A DNA stretch of 5,891 nt from the NCBI GenBank assembly GCA_017543805.1, contig JAFYFK010000069.1, forward strand, positions 1 through 5,891, read 5' to 3'. Shown here piece after piece: positions 1 through 5,730 of this stretch. The translations under genes and the position numbers were made by a program. Each line of letters opens with the position of its first letter. Positions within the stretch are counted from its first letter, which is position 1. The stretch comes from Bacillota bacterium (lineage in GTDB: Bacteria > Bacillota > Clostridia > Peptostreptococcales > Anaerovoracaceae). Under the pieces are notes generated by a model, which did not search any database, was not told the origin of the DNA, and saw nothing but the letters and a program-made list of their open reading frames with translations.

Positions 1-31
1 AGTTTGTATAAATGCGGGGCAAATTTCGGAA

Positions 32-38
32 AAGGGGG
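32..38 (+). promoter_or_regulatory. Ribosome binding site of the terminase small subunit gene
   Basis: The purine run AAGGGGG ends five bases before the ATG at 44. It supports that start even though the reading frame stays open to the left edge of the window. No promoter can be recognised in the 43 bases of leader. In this kind of module transcription normally arrives from further upstream. Confidence 0.6.
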
Positions 39-43
39 TCAGC

Positions 44-424
44 ATGGCCAGTAAGAAGCCCTGGAACAAGAGAAAGTGGGCCAAGGTCATAACTGAAAAC
101 TGCAAAAGCGTGGGAACATACCGTGAATCTTTTGTGCCTGTGATCGACTCGCTGGCCGGGATCCTCGAAAACCGGGACAAGGCGCTCGAGACTTTTGAGC
201 AGTCTGGCGGAAACATTCTGGTCAAGCACACAAACAAGAGCGGCGCGACAAACATCGAGCAGAATCCGGCGCTCCGGATGGCGAACGACCTCAACCGCGA
301 CGCGCTGGCCTACTGGCGAGACCTCGGCCTGACACCGGCCGGGCTCAAGAAGATAAACGAAGCCGCTTTAAAGCCGCAAAAGCGGAACGCTCTGACGGAG
401 GCTCTTAAAGACCTTGGCGGCTAA
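44..424 (+). CDS. terS: Phage terminase small subunit, P27 family
   Basis: The product is a 126-residue protein that should recognise the phage packaging site and hand the DNA to the large terminase subunit. The C-terminal half carries the sequence typical of P27-type (Terminase_4) small subunits: NPALRMANDLNRDALAYWRD at about residues 74-93, followed by LGLTPAGLKKI. The N-terminus is very basic (KKPWNKRKW), which fits DNA binding. The length is usual for the family. The ATG at 44 is chosen because AAGGGGG lies five bases upstream; the frame has no stop before it within the window, so a longer form is not strictly excluded. The gene ends 11 bases inside the start of the large-subunit gene, and that adjacency is itself strong support. 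The family call rests on remembered motifs, not a search. Confidence 0.9.
   Translation: MASKKPWNKRKWAKVITENCKSVGTYRESFVPVIDSLAGILENRDKALETFEQSGGNILVKHTNKSGATNIEQNPALRMANDLNRDALAYWRDLGLTPAGLKKINEAALKPQKRNALTEALKDLGG
397..401 (+). promoter_or_regulatory. Likely ribosome binding site for the TTG start of terL
   Basis: GGAGG lies inside the end of terS, 12 bases before the TTG at 414. An in-frame TGA at 393-395 closes the terL frame upstream. The first recognised bacterial start codon after that stop is this TTG, and the next in-frame ATG is 62 codons further on. The spacing is long, so initiation may depend on ribosomes finishing terS. Confidence 0.5.
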
Positions 425-2156
425 AGCAAAATCCTACAAACAGATTGCGCTGACCTATGCTGAAAACTGTGCGAATGGCAAGATAATATGCGGCAAAGAA
501 AGAAAGCTTGCTGCTGAACGATTTCTTCACGACTTAGAACGACCTGATCTGGAGCTGCACACCAAGGAGCCGGACTTTGTGATCGGCATCATCGAACGGA
601 TGATAGTGCACCACCAGGGCGAGAGCATCGACGGCGAGAGCCTTGTCGGAAAGCCTCTGCTGCTGGAGCCCTTCCAGATCTTTTGCATATATAACATGAT
701 CGGTTTCTTTTACAAAGGAACCACCGAACGCCGATATAAAGAGGCGTTTATTTTTATCCCGAGGAAAAACGGGAAGACTTTGTTCATCGGCGGCCTTGCT
801 TTTGGTCTTGCTTTGCTGGATAGGAAGAGCGGGTCGAAGATATATATCACTTCTGCTTCCATGAAGCAGGCGCTCGAAGCCTTCGAGGACATTCTTTATT
901 CGCTGAAATACAGAAAAGTCGAGGACGGCTTCGTTATAAAAAACAATTACGCGGAACATTCCATCCATTGCGAGTTTCAGGACGACGAGGGCGAGCCAAG
1001 CGGCTCGATCGACATCATCGCCCTGGCTGCGAATCCGGACGCGCAGGATTCATTCAACTGCAACATCGCTATTGCGGACGAGATCCATGCCTTTAAAAAG
1101 GCGGCGCAGTACAACCGGTTCAAGGAAGCAATGAAGGCTTACACCAACAAGCTGATGATCGGCATCACGACCGCGGGCGACAACGTCAACAGCTTCGGCT
1201 ATCAGCGCCTCGAATACGCGCTGAAGGTTATCGACGGCACCGTCAAGGACGACAGCCTCTTCGTGTTTATAAGCCGAGCTGACCAGGATTCGAACGGCTT
1301 CGTCGACTACACGGCCCCGATCCAGCACCAGAAGGCGAATCCGAACTACGGCGTGACCATAAGGCCAGCGGACATTATGAATGACGCCATCCAGGCGCAG
1401 AACGACCCGCAGCAGCGGAAGGACTTCCTCAGCCGCTCGCTCAACATCTACACGTCGGCAATGCGGTCCTACTTCGACATTGAAGAGTTCCGGCGCAGCG
1501 ACGCCAATTATGACTGGAAGCTGGAGCAGCTGGCCAAGCTGCCGATCAAGTGGTTCGGCGGCGCAGACATGTCGAAGCTGCACGATCTGACGGCCTCGGC
1601 GCTCTTCGGGAACTATAAAGGCACGGACATCATCATCACACACGCCTTCTTCCCGATAGTGGCGGCGCACCAGAAGGCCGAAGAGGACGGGATCCCGCTT
1701 TTCGGATGGGCTGACGACGGCTGGCTGACTATGAGCAACAGCCCGACAGTGAACCATGCGGAAGTCGTCAACTGGTTTGTTGATATGCGCAAGCGCGGCT
1801 TTAAGATCGCCGAGGTCGGACACGACCGCAAGTTCTGCCGAGAATACTTTATCGGCATGAAGGACGCGGGCTTCCGGGTCGTGGATCAGCCGCAGTATTA
1901 CTATAAAAAATCCGAAGGCTTCCGGCGCATCGAGGAATCCGCCAAGAACGGAAAGCTCTATTACATGCACTCGGACGCTTACGAATATTGTGTGTCGAAC
2001 GTGTCGGCCATCGAGAAGACGGACGACATGATCCAATATGAAAAAGTGAGACAGACGCAGAGAATCGACCTTTTTGACGCGTCTGTTTTTGCTTGCATCC
2101 GGTTCCTGGAGAACATGGAGAAGAGTAACAAGGCAAAGAAGTGGTTCGGAGAATGA
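414..2156 (+). CDS. terL: Phage terminase large subunit (ATPase and nuclease)
   Basis: The 580-residue packaging motor uses ATP to drive DNA through the portal into the prohead, and its nuclease cuts the concatemer. The ATPase half has a Walker A-like motif PRKNGKT (residues 116-122), a Walker B segment NIAIADEIHAF (217-227, DE at 222-223) and a coupling motif ITTAGDN (251-257). The nuclease half shows GGADMSKLHDLTA (382-394, probable metal ligand D385), VGHDRK (468-473, D471) and IDLFDAS (551-557, D552 and D555). This is the Terminase_1 architecture of HK97-like phages and the length is normal. The N-terminal segment AENCANGKIICGKERKLAAE also fits the family, so it is translated and the TTG start at 414 is preferred. 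The gene overlaps terS by 11 bases and the portal gene by 4. All key motifs are present, so the enzyme looks intact. Confidence 0.96.
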   Translation: MAAKAKSYKQIALTYAENCANGKIICGKERKLAAERFLHDLERPDLELHTKEPDFVIGIIERMIVHHQGESIDGESLVGKPLLLEPFQIFCIYNMIGFFYKGTTERRYKEAFIFIPRKNGKTLFIGGLAFGLALLDRKSGSKIYITSASMKQALEAFEDILYSLKYRKVEDGFVIKNNYAEHSIHCEFQDDEGEPSGSIDIIALAANPDAQDSFNCNIAIADEIHAFKKAAQYNRFKEAMKAYTNKLMIGITTAGDNVNSFGYQRLEYALKVIDGTVKDDSLFVFISRADQDSNGFVDYTAPIQHQKANPNYGVTIRPADIMNDAIQAQNDPQQRKDFLSRSLNIYTSAMRSYFDIEEFRRSDANYDWKLEQLAKLPIKWFGGADMSKLHDLTASALFGNYKGTDIIITHAFFPIVAAHQKAEEDGIPLFGWADDGWLTMSNSPTVNHAEVVNWFVDMRKRGFKIAEVGHDRKFCREYFIGMKDAGFRVVDQPQYYYKKSEGFRRIEESAKNGKLYYMHSDAYEYCVSNVSAIEKTDDMIQYEKVRQTQRIDLFDASVFACIRFLENMEKSNKAKKWFGE

Positions 2157-3352
2157 GCAAGAAGAAGAAAAACAGAGCGAACTGTAAAGGAAACGGCGCA
2201 GCCGGAGGTGCCGGCAAGGGCCTGAACCCTTCCGTCGCGTGGTTTATGAACGACGGAGACCTGTGCGTCCCCGGTTACACGTCACTCGACCAGAATCCGG
2301 AGATCATGGCAGCGTGCCATTTTGTGGCGCAGCTGCTGGCTTCGGCAACCATCCATCTGATGAACAACACGGACGAGGGCGACAGGCGCATCGTCAACGA
2401 GCTGTCCAGAAAGATCGACATCGACCCGATGCCGAACATGACAAGGTCCGTGTGGATGGAAGCCATCTTAATGACATTGCAGCTTTACGGTTCCGGCAAC
2501 GCGGTCGTTGTCCCGCATACTTGGGGCGGCCTCCTGCAGAGTCTGGAGCCGATAGCAGCGTCGCGTGTATCTTTCCTTCCGGAAGGGTATCGCGATTATA
2601 AAGTCCTTATCGACGGGAAGGAACGGTCCCCGGAGAGCGTCCTTCACTTCCGGATGAATCCAGACCCGCTTTATTTGTGGAAGGGCCGCGGCATCACCGT
2701 CAACCTTAAGGACATTGCCTTCAACCTGAAGCAGGCATCTGCGACAGAGAAGGCGTTTATGAGTTCTGAATATAAGCCCTCGATCATCGTCAAGATCGAC
2801 TCAATGACGGACGAATTTTCGAGCCCAGAGGGACGCCAGAAACTGCTGGACAGCTACGTCAAACCGGCAAGGACTGGCGAGCCCTGGCTTATTCCCGCGG
2901 AGCAGTTCGACGTCGTGCAGGTGAAGCCGCTGACGCTGGCCGACCTGGCGATCAGCGACACCGTGGAGCTCGACAAGCGCACCGTGGCAGCCGTGACCGG
3001 CGTTCCTTCGTGGGTCGTCGGCGTCGGGTCCTACAACAAGGACGAATGGAACACGTTTATAAACACGCGCATCATGCCGCTCGCGAAGAACATCGCGGCG
3101 GAAATGACTCGGAAGCTGATAGATAATCCGCGATGGTATCTGTCCTTCAATGTCTGGTCTTTGATGGACTTCGACCTGAAGACCGTTTCGGACGTTCTTC
3201 TTGCCGGATCGGACCGCGGCTTCGTCAACGGCGACGAGTGGCGTGACCGGGTGCATCTGGACCCGGCCGGGCTGGACGAGTTCCGCGTCCTCGAAAACTA
3301 TATTCCGGCTGACATGGCCGGACAGCAGAGCAAGCTGGTGGGTAACACATGA
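2153..3352 (+). CDS. Phage portal protein, HK97 family
   Basis: The 399-residue protein should form the dodecameric ring at one capsid vertex. The terminase docks on this ring and DNA passes through it. Family features, numbered from the ATG at 2153, include SLDQNPEIMAACHFVAQLLA (44-63), LQLYGSGNAVVVP (109-121), VLHFRMNPDP (163-172), DLAISDTVELDKRTVAAVTG (264-283), VPSWVVGVG (284-292) and, near the C-terminus, GFVNGDEWRDRVHLDPAGL (356-374), where portals of this type have a similar motif. The N-terminus is lysine-rich (SKKKKNR). The ATG overlaps the terL stop as ATGA, which suggests coupled translation. GGAG at 2148-2151 is too close to this ATG to be a normal binding site. A GTG at 2141 in the same frame has AAGG seven bases upstream and would add four residues; I prefer the ATG. 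The length is typical and no domain is missing. Confidence 0.94.
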   Translation: MSKKKKNRANCKGNGAAGGAGKGLNPSVAWFMNDGDLCVPGYTSLDQNPEIMAACHFVAQLLASATIHLMNNTDEGDRRIVNELSRKIDIDPMPNMTRSVWMEAILMTLQLYGSGNAVVVPHTWGGLLQSLEPIAASRVSFLPEGYRDYKVLIDGKERSPESVLHFRMNPDPLYLWKGRGITVNLKDIAFNLKQASATEKAFMSSEYKPSIIVKIDSMTDEFSSPEGRQKLLDSYVKPARTGEPWLIPAEQFDVVQVKPLTLADLAISDTVELDKRTVAAVTGVPSWVVGVGSYNKDEWNTFINTRIMPLAKNIAAEMTRKLIDNPRWYLSFNVWSLMDFDLKTVSDVLLAGSDRGFVNGDEWRDRVHLDPAGLDEFRVLENYIPADMAGQQSKLVGNT

Positions 3353-3519
3353 AGATAAAACTTACTTGTCCATGGGCGAAGCACGACGACAAGATGCGGA
3401 TCATCTGCATCAAGCGCGGCGGGCTTTGCGGGAATCAATATTTCAGGAGCTGTAAAGGCTGGTGGGCGCTGACCGACAGGGCGGCGGACTGTCCGGTCAG
3501 GAGGTATGAAAATGGATAA
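3349..3519 (+). CDS. Small cysteine-rich protein of unknown function
   Basis: This 56-residue open frame sits between the portal and protease genes. I do not recognise a named family. The start overlaps the portal stop as ATGA and the end overlaps the protease start by 8 bases, exactly the packing seen for the other genes here, which argues that it is translated. Five cysteines lie at residues 7, 20, 27, 35 and 48, separated by 12, 6, 7 and 12 residues. There is no CxxC pair, so a classical zinc finger is not evident, although metal binding remains possible. The protein is basic (12 Lys/Arg against 5 Asp/Glu) and contains a striking CKGWWALTD segment at 35-43. There is no signal peptide or membrane segment. 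A weak GGTGGGT (3337-3343) precedes the start. A role in head assembly or nucleic-acid binding is only a guess from position and charge. Confidence 0.7.
   Translation: MKIKLTCPWAKHDDKMRIICIKRGGLCGNQYFRSCKGWWALTDRAADCPVRRYENG
3499..3504 (+). promoter_or_regulatory. Shine-Dalgarno site that fixes the protease start at 3512
   Basis: A perfect AGGAGG lies within the end of the small Cys-rich gene. It is seven bases from the ATG at 3512 but only one base from the in-frame ATG at 3506. Normal spacing therefore selects 3512. It is one of the two strongest ribosome binding sites in the window, with the one before the connector gene. Confidence 0.8.
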
Positions 3520-4090
3520 AACCAAAATGCGGCAGGTCCGCATGATCGAAGAAAAATTTACAACGCGTGAAGACGGCGAAGACCTCATCATTGAAGGTTA
3601 TTTCGCCGTTTTTAATAGCAATTACGACATCGCTCCGGGCATGAGCGAAAGCATTGCACCGGGCGCTTTCCGTAATTGCCTCGGAAACGACATCAGGGCT
3701 CTGATAAATCACGACACGACCCTTGTCCTCGGAAGGAATACGGCTCACACGCTTGAGCTGCGCGAAGACGAGCACGGACTGTGGGGGCGCATCACCGTCA
3801 ATCCGAAAGACAGTGACGCGCTGAACGCATACGAGCGAGTCAAGCGCGGCGATGTGTCCGGATGCTCTTTCGGCTTCGAGATCGTCAGCCAGGAAACCGA
3901 CTTCCGCGACGACGGCTCGATCCACTGGACGCTGACCGAAGTCAATTTATTCGAGGTCTCCGTTTGCACGTTCCCGGCATACGAAGAAACCAACATCGCA
4001 GCCAGAAGCGCCGAGCTCGCAGCCATCAAGGCCCGGAGCTTTGAAGCCTGGCGCGAAAAAATGAAAGGAAGGCTCAACAATGGCAATTAA
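3512..4090 (+). CDS. HK97-type prohead protease (peptidase family U35)
   Basis: This 192-residue serine protease should be packaged inside the prohead, where it cuts the N-terminal delta domain from the capsid subunits and then digests itself. Visible family motifs are IEGYFAVFN (27-35), SIAPGAF (47-53), LINHDTTLVLGR (64-75) with probable catalytic His67, VSGCSFGFEI (115-124) with the probable nucleophile Ser119 (Ser116 is the alternative), and LTEVNLFEVSVCTFPAY (141-157), which supplies a likely acidic member of the triad (E143 or E148). The length is standard for the family. The ATG at 3512 is chosen over 3506 on ribosome-binding-site spacing. The gene overlaps the Cys-rich gene by 8 bases and the capsid gene by 11. 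Its place directly before the capsid gene is the usual one for this lineage. Catalytic assignments come from family knowledge, not from an alignment. Confidence 0.94.
   Translation: MDKTKMRQVRMIEEKFTTREDGEDLIIEGYFAVFNSNYDIAPGMSESIAPGAFRNCLGNDIRALINHDTTLVLGRNTAHTLELREDEHGLWGRITVNPKDSDALNAYERVKRGDVSGCSFGFEIVSQETDFRDDGSIHWTLTEVNLFEVSVCTFPAYEETNIAARSAELAAIKARSFEAWREKMKGRLNNGN
4066..4072 (+). promoter_or_regulatory. Ribosome binding site of the major capsid gene
   Basis: AGGAAGG ends seven bases before the ATG at 4080, within the last codons of the protease gene. Good spacing and a long purine match fit the high expression expected of the capsid protein. Confidence 0.65.
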
Positions 4091-4421
4091 AGCAATTCTC
4101 CTCGGCAAGAAGCTGAGAGATGCCAAAGCAAAGCTCGAAGCGCTTAAAGCCAAAGACGCCGACTTCGAAGCACGCGAGGCTTTCCTCGCTCAGGCTCTTG
4201 AGGAAATGACCGAAGAGAGCACCGAGGAAGAGCGCGCCGCTGTCGAAGAGGACGTTAATGCTCTGGAGGCAGAGCAGAAGGCTCACAACGACGCAAAGGC
4301 CGAGCTCGAAAGAACCATCGAAGGTCTTGAAAAGGACCTTGCAGCTGAAGAGGCTGCTCAGAACACCGACCCGTCCCCGGAAGTTCCGGCGGAGGAAGAA
4401 CAGAGAAAGGAAACAAAGAAT
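4080..4421 (+). other. Capsid delta (scaffolding) domain, coiled coil
   Basis: Residues 1-114 of the capsid protein. The stretch from about 10 to 95 is made of helix-forming charged residues with heptad-like hydrophobic spacing, including KLRDAKAKLEALKAKDADFE (11-30) and KAELERTIEGLEKDLAAEEA (73-92). A flexible Pro/Glu-rich link follows (DPSPEVPAEEEQ, 97-108). No separate scaffolding gene exists in the window, which agrees with this segment doing that job, as in HK97. The exact protease cleavage point cannot be read from the sequence. Confidence 0.8.
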
Positions 4422-5714
4422 ATGAACACCAGAGACAAGATCTTCGCCAAAATGTCCGTGCAGGAACGCACGGCACTTTTCGAGCGGGAAGACGTCAAGG
4501 CATTTCTTGCCGAAACCCGCAGCTGCATCAGGGAAAAGAGAGCGCTGACTAATGTTGGCCTTACCATCCCGACAGTGCTGCTTCCCCTGCTCCGCGAAAA
4601 CGTGTTTGAGTATTCCAAGCTCTATAAGCACGTTTCCGTTTCTCCGGTAAACGGAGAAGGCCGCGTAGTAATCCAGGGCACCATTGCCGAAGCCGTATGG
4701 ACTGACTGCTGCGCAAATCTCAACGAGCTCGACCTGGGCTTCAATGATATGGAAATGGGCTGCTGGAGAGTCGGCGGATTCTATGCTATTTGCAATGCAA
4801 ATATCGAAGATTCCGACATCGACCTTGCAGCTGAAATCATTGTCGCGCTCGGTCAGGGAATCGGACTTGCCCTTGACAAGGCTATTCTGTACGGCACCGG
4901 AACCAGAATGCCGCTCGGTGTTATCACCAGGCTTGTCCAGACTTCCCAGCCTGCCGGATACCCGGCGACTGCAAGGCCCTGGGTAGATCTCCACACCTCA
5001 AACGTAAAGACCATCGCAAGCACCGTAACCGGCATAGACCTTTTCAGAGCCCTGGTTATTGACTTTGCGGCAGCAAAGGGCAAATACAGCCGCGGTCAGA
5101 AGGTCTTTGCCATGAATGAGACAACTTATGCCAAGATAACTGCCGCAGCCATGAGCGTAGACGCTGCCGGCGCAATCGTTGCAGGCGTAAACGGAAGAAT
5201 GCCGGTAGTCGGCGGAATTATCGAAGTTCTGGACTTCATCCAGGACGACGTAATCTTCGCAGGTTATTTCGATCTTTACAAGCTCGCAGAAAGAGGCGGT
5301 CAGCAGTTCGCATCCAGCGAGCACGTCAAGTTCCTGCAGGATCAGACCGTCTTCAAGGGAACTGCCCGTTATGACGGCGGCCCGGCAATCGCCGAGGGCT
5401 TTGTCGTTATCGGTATCGACGGAGCTACTCCGAGCGCTTCCATGTCCTTCCCCGGCGACGGCGCCAACACCGCAAGCGATATACTGCTGACTTCGACCGC
5501 CAGCGTTGCAGTCGGCGCTACCCTTGCGCTTGTTCCGACGCTCCTCCCGCTCGGTACCACCACCGAGATTACTTGGAGCTCCGGCACCGAGGCAAAGGCG
5601 ACCGTCTCCACCTCCGGCGTCGTTACCGGTGTTGCAACCGGTTCTTCGGTCATTACCGCGAAGCTTGCCAACGGCAAGACTGCGACCTGCACCGTAACGG
5701 TCACTTCAGCATAG
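4080..5714 (+). CDS. HK97-fold major capsid protein with scaffolding delta domain and C-terminal Ig-like domain
   Basis: The 544-residue shell subunit has three parts. Residues 1 to about 110 are charged, rich in Glu, Lys and Ala, and strongly coiled-coil-like. This is the delta domain that serves as built-in scaffold and is normally removed by the protease. Residues from about 150 to 447 are the HK97-fold shell domain, with family-like segments NVGLTIPTVLLPLLRENVFE (158-177), GQGIGLALDKAILYGTG (258-274) and MPLGVIT (277-283). The last ~83 residues look like a bacterial Ig-like (Big_2) domain, joined in frame by a Ser/Pro/Gly linker. The protein is therefore longer than the roughly 390-430 residues usual for capsid proteins with a delta domain. 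The start at 4080 has a well-spaced AGGAAGG. An internal ATG at 4422 (Met115) might give a second, scaffold-free product. The protease gene lies directly upstream and overlaps by 11 bases. Stop is TAG. Confidence 0.94.
   Translation: MAIKAILLGKKLRDAKAKLEALKAKDADFEAREAFLAQALEEMTEESTEEERAAVEEDVNALEAEQKAHNDAKAELERTIEGLEKDLAAEEAAQNTDPSPEVPAEEEQRKETKNMNTRDKIFAKMSVQERTALFEREDVKAFLAETRSCIREKRALTNVGLTIPTVLLPLLRENVFEYSKLYKHVSVSPVNGEGRVVIQGTIAEAVWTDCCANLNELDLGFNDMEMGCWRVGGFYAICNANIEDSDIDLAAEIIVALGQGIGLALDKAILYGTGTRMPLGVITRLVQTSQPAGYPATARPWVDLHTSNVKTIASTVTGIDLFRALVIDFAAAKGKYSRGQKVFAMNETTYAKITAAAMSVDAAGAIVAGVNGRMPVVGGIIEVLDFIQDDVIFAGYFDLYKLAERGGQQFASSEHVKFLQDQTVFKGTARYDGGPAIAEGFVVIGIDGATPSASMSFPGDGANTASDILLTSTASVAVGATLALVPTLLPLGTTTEITWSSGTEAKATVSTSGVVTGVATGSSVITAKLANGKTATCTVTVTSA
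4406..4411 (+). promoter_or_regulatory. Possible internal ribosome binding site inside the capsid gene
   Basis: AAAGGA lies ten bases before an in-frame ATG at 4422 (Met115, MNTRDK), right at the junction between the delta domain and the shell domain. Initiation here would give a 430-residue capsid protein without scaffold. Purine-rich sequence is also expected from the Glu/Lys codons of this region, so the site may be accidental. Confidence 0.3.
5463..5711 (+). other. C-terminal bacterial Ig-like domain (Big_2 type) of the capsid protein
   Basis: Residues 462-544 of the capsid protein follow the Big_2 pattern: LLTSTASVAVGATLALVPTL, then EITWSSG with the core Trp499, then ATVSTSGVVTGVATGSSVIT, and the closing strand TATCTVTVTS. 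It is joined by a linker rich in small residues (DGATPSASMSFPGDGAN, 447-463) to a shell domain that already looks complete. Domains of this family occur on phage capsids, tails and fibres, where they may bind carbohydrates or cell surfaces. Here one copy per capsid subunit is expected on the outside of the head. Confidence 0.88.
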
Positions 5715-5720
5715 TCTGAC

Positions 5721-5725
5721 GGAGG
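5721..5725 (+). promoter_or_regulatory. Ribosome binding site of the connector gene
   Basis: GGAGG, followed by five T residues, precedes the ATG at 5731. It lies in the only true intergenic gap of the cluster (5715-5730), so this gene can be initiated without reading over from the capsid gene. Confidence 0.7.
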
Positions 5726-5730
5726 TTTTT

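Noticed and set aside
1..20. TTGTATAAAT resembling a -10 promoter element
   Set aside because: No -35 element can be checked because the window begins here, and an AT-rich hexamer alone is not enough.
1050..2036. Long open frame of 328 codons on the minus strand opposite terL
   Set aside because: It lies wholly inside the terL coding region, is rich in Val, Arg and His as expected from antisense reading of GC-rich codons, and has no recognisable motif.
3201..3455. Plus-strand frame of 84 codons across the portal end and the Cys-rich gene
   Set aside because: It overlaps two better supported genes in another frame, and its composition (Ser, Arg, Trp, Thr) is that of an out-of-frame reading.
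3506..3511. Upstream in-frame ATG of the protease gene
   Set aside because: It lies one base after AGGAGG, too close for initiation, while the ATG at 3512 has a spacing of seven.
4074..4994. Long open frame of 306 codons on the minus strand opposite the capsid gene
   Set aside because: It mirrors the codon bias of the capsid gene, has no family-like sequence, and would run against a clear head operon. A shadow frame.
5550..5567. Inverted repeat CTCGGT / ACCGAG within the Ig-like domain
   Set aside because: Only six base pairs, in Gly/Thr/Glu codons, with no T-tract, and inside a reading frame that is clearly continuous. Probably chance.
5620..5650. Two ACCGGT copies near the 3' end of the capsid gene
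   Set aside because: They follow from the repeated amino-acid pattern VTGVATG of the Big_2 domain rather than from a DNA-level repeat.
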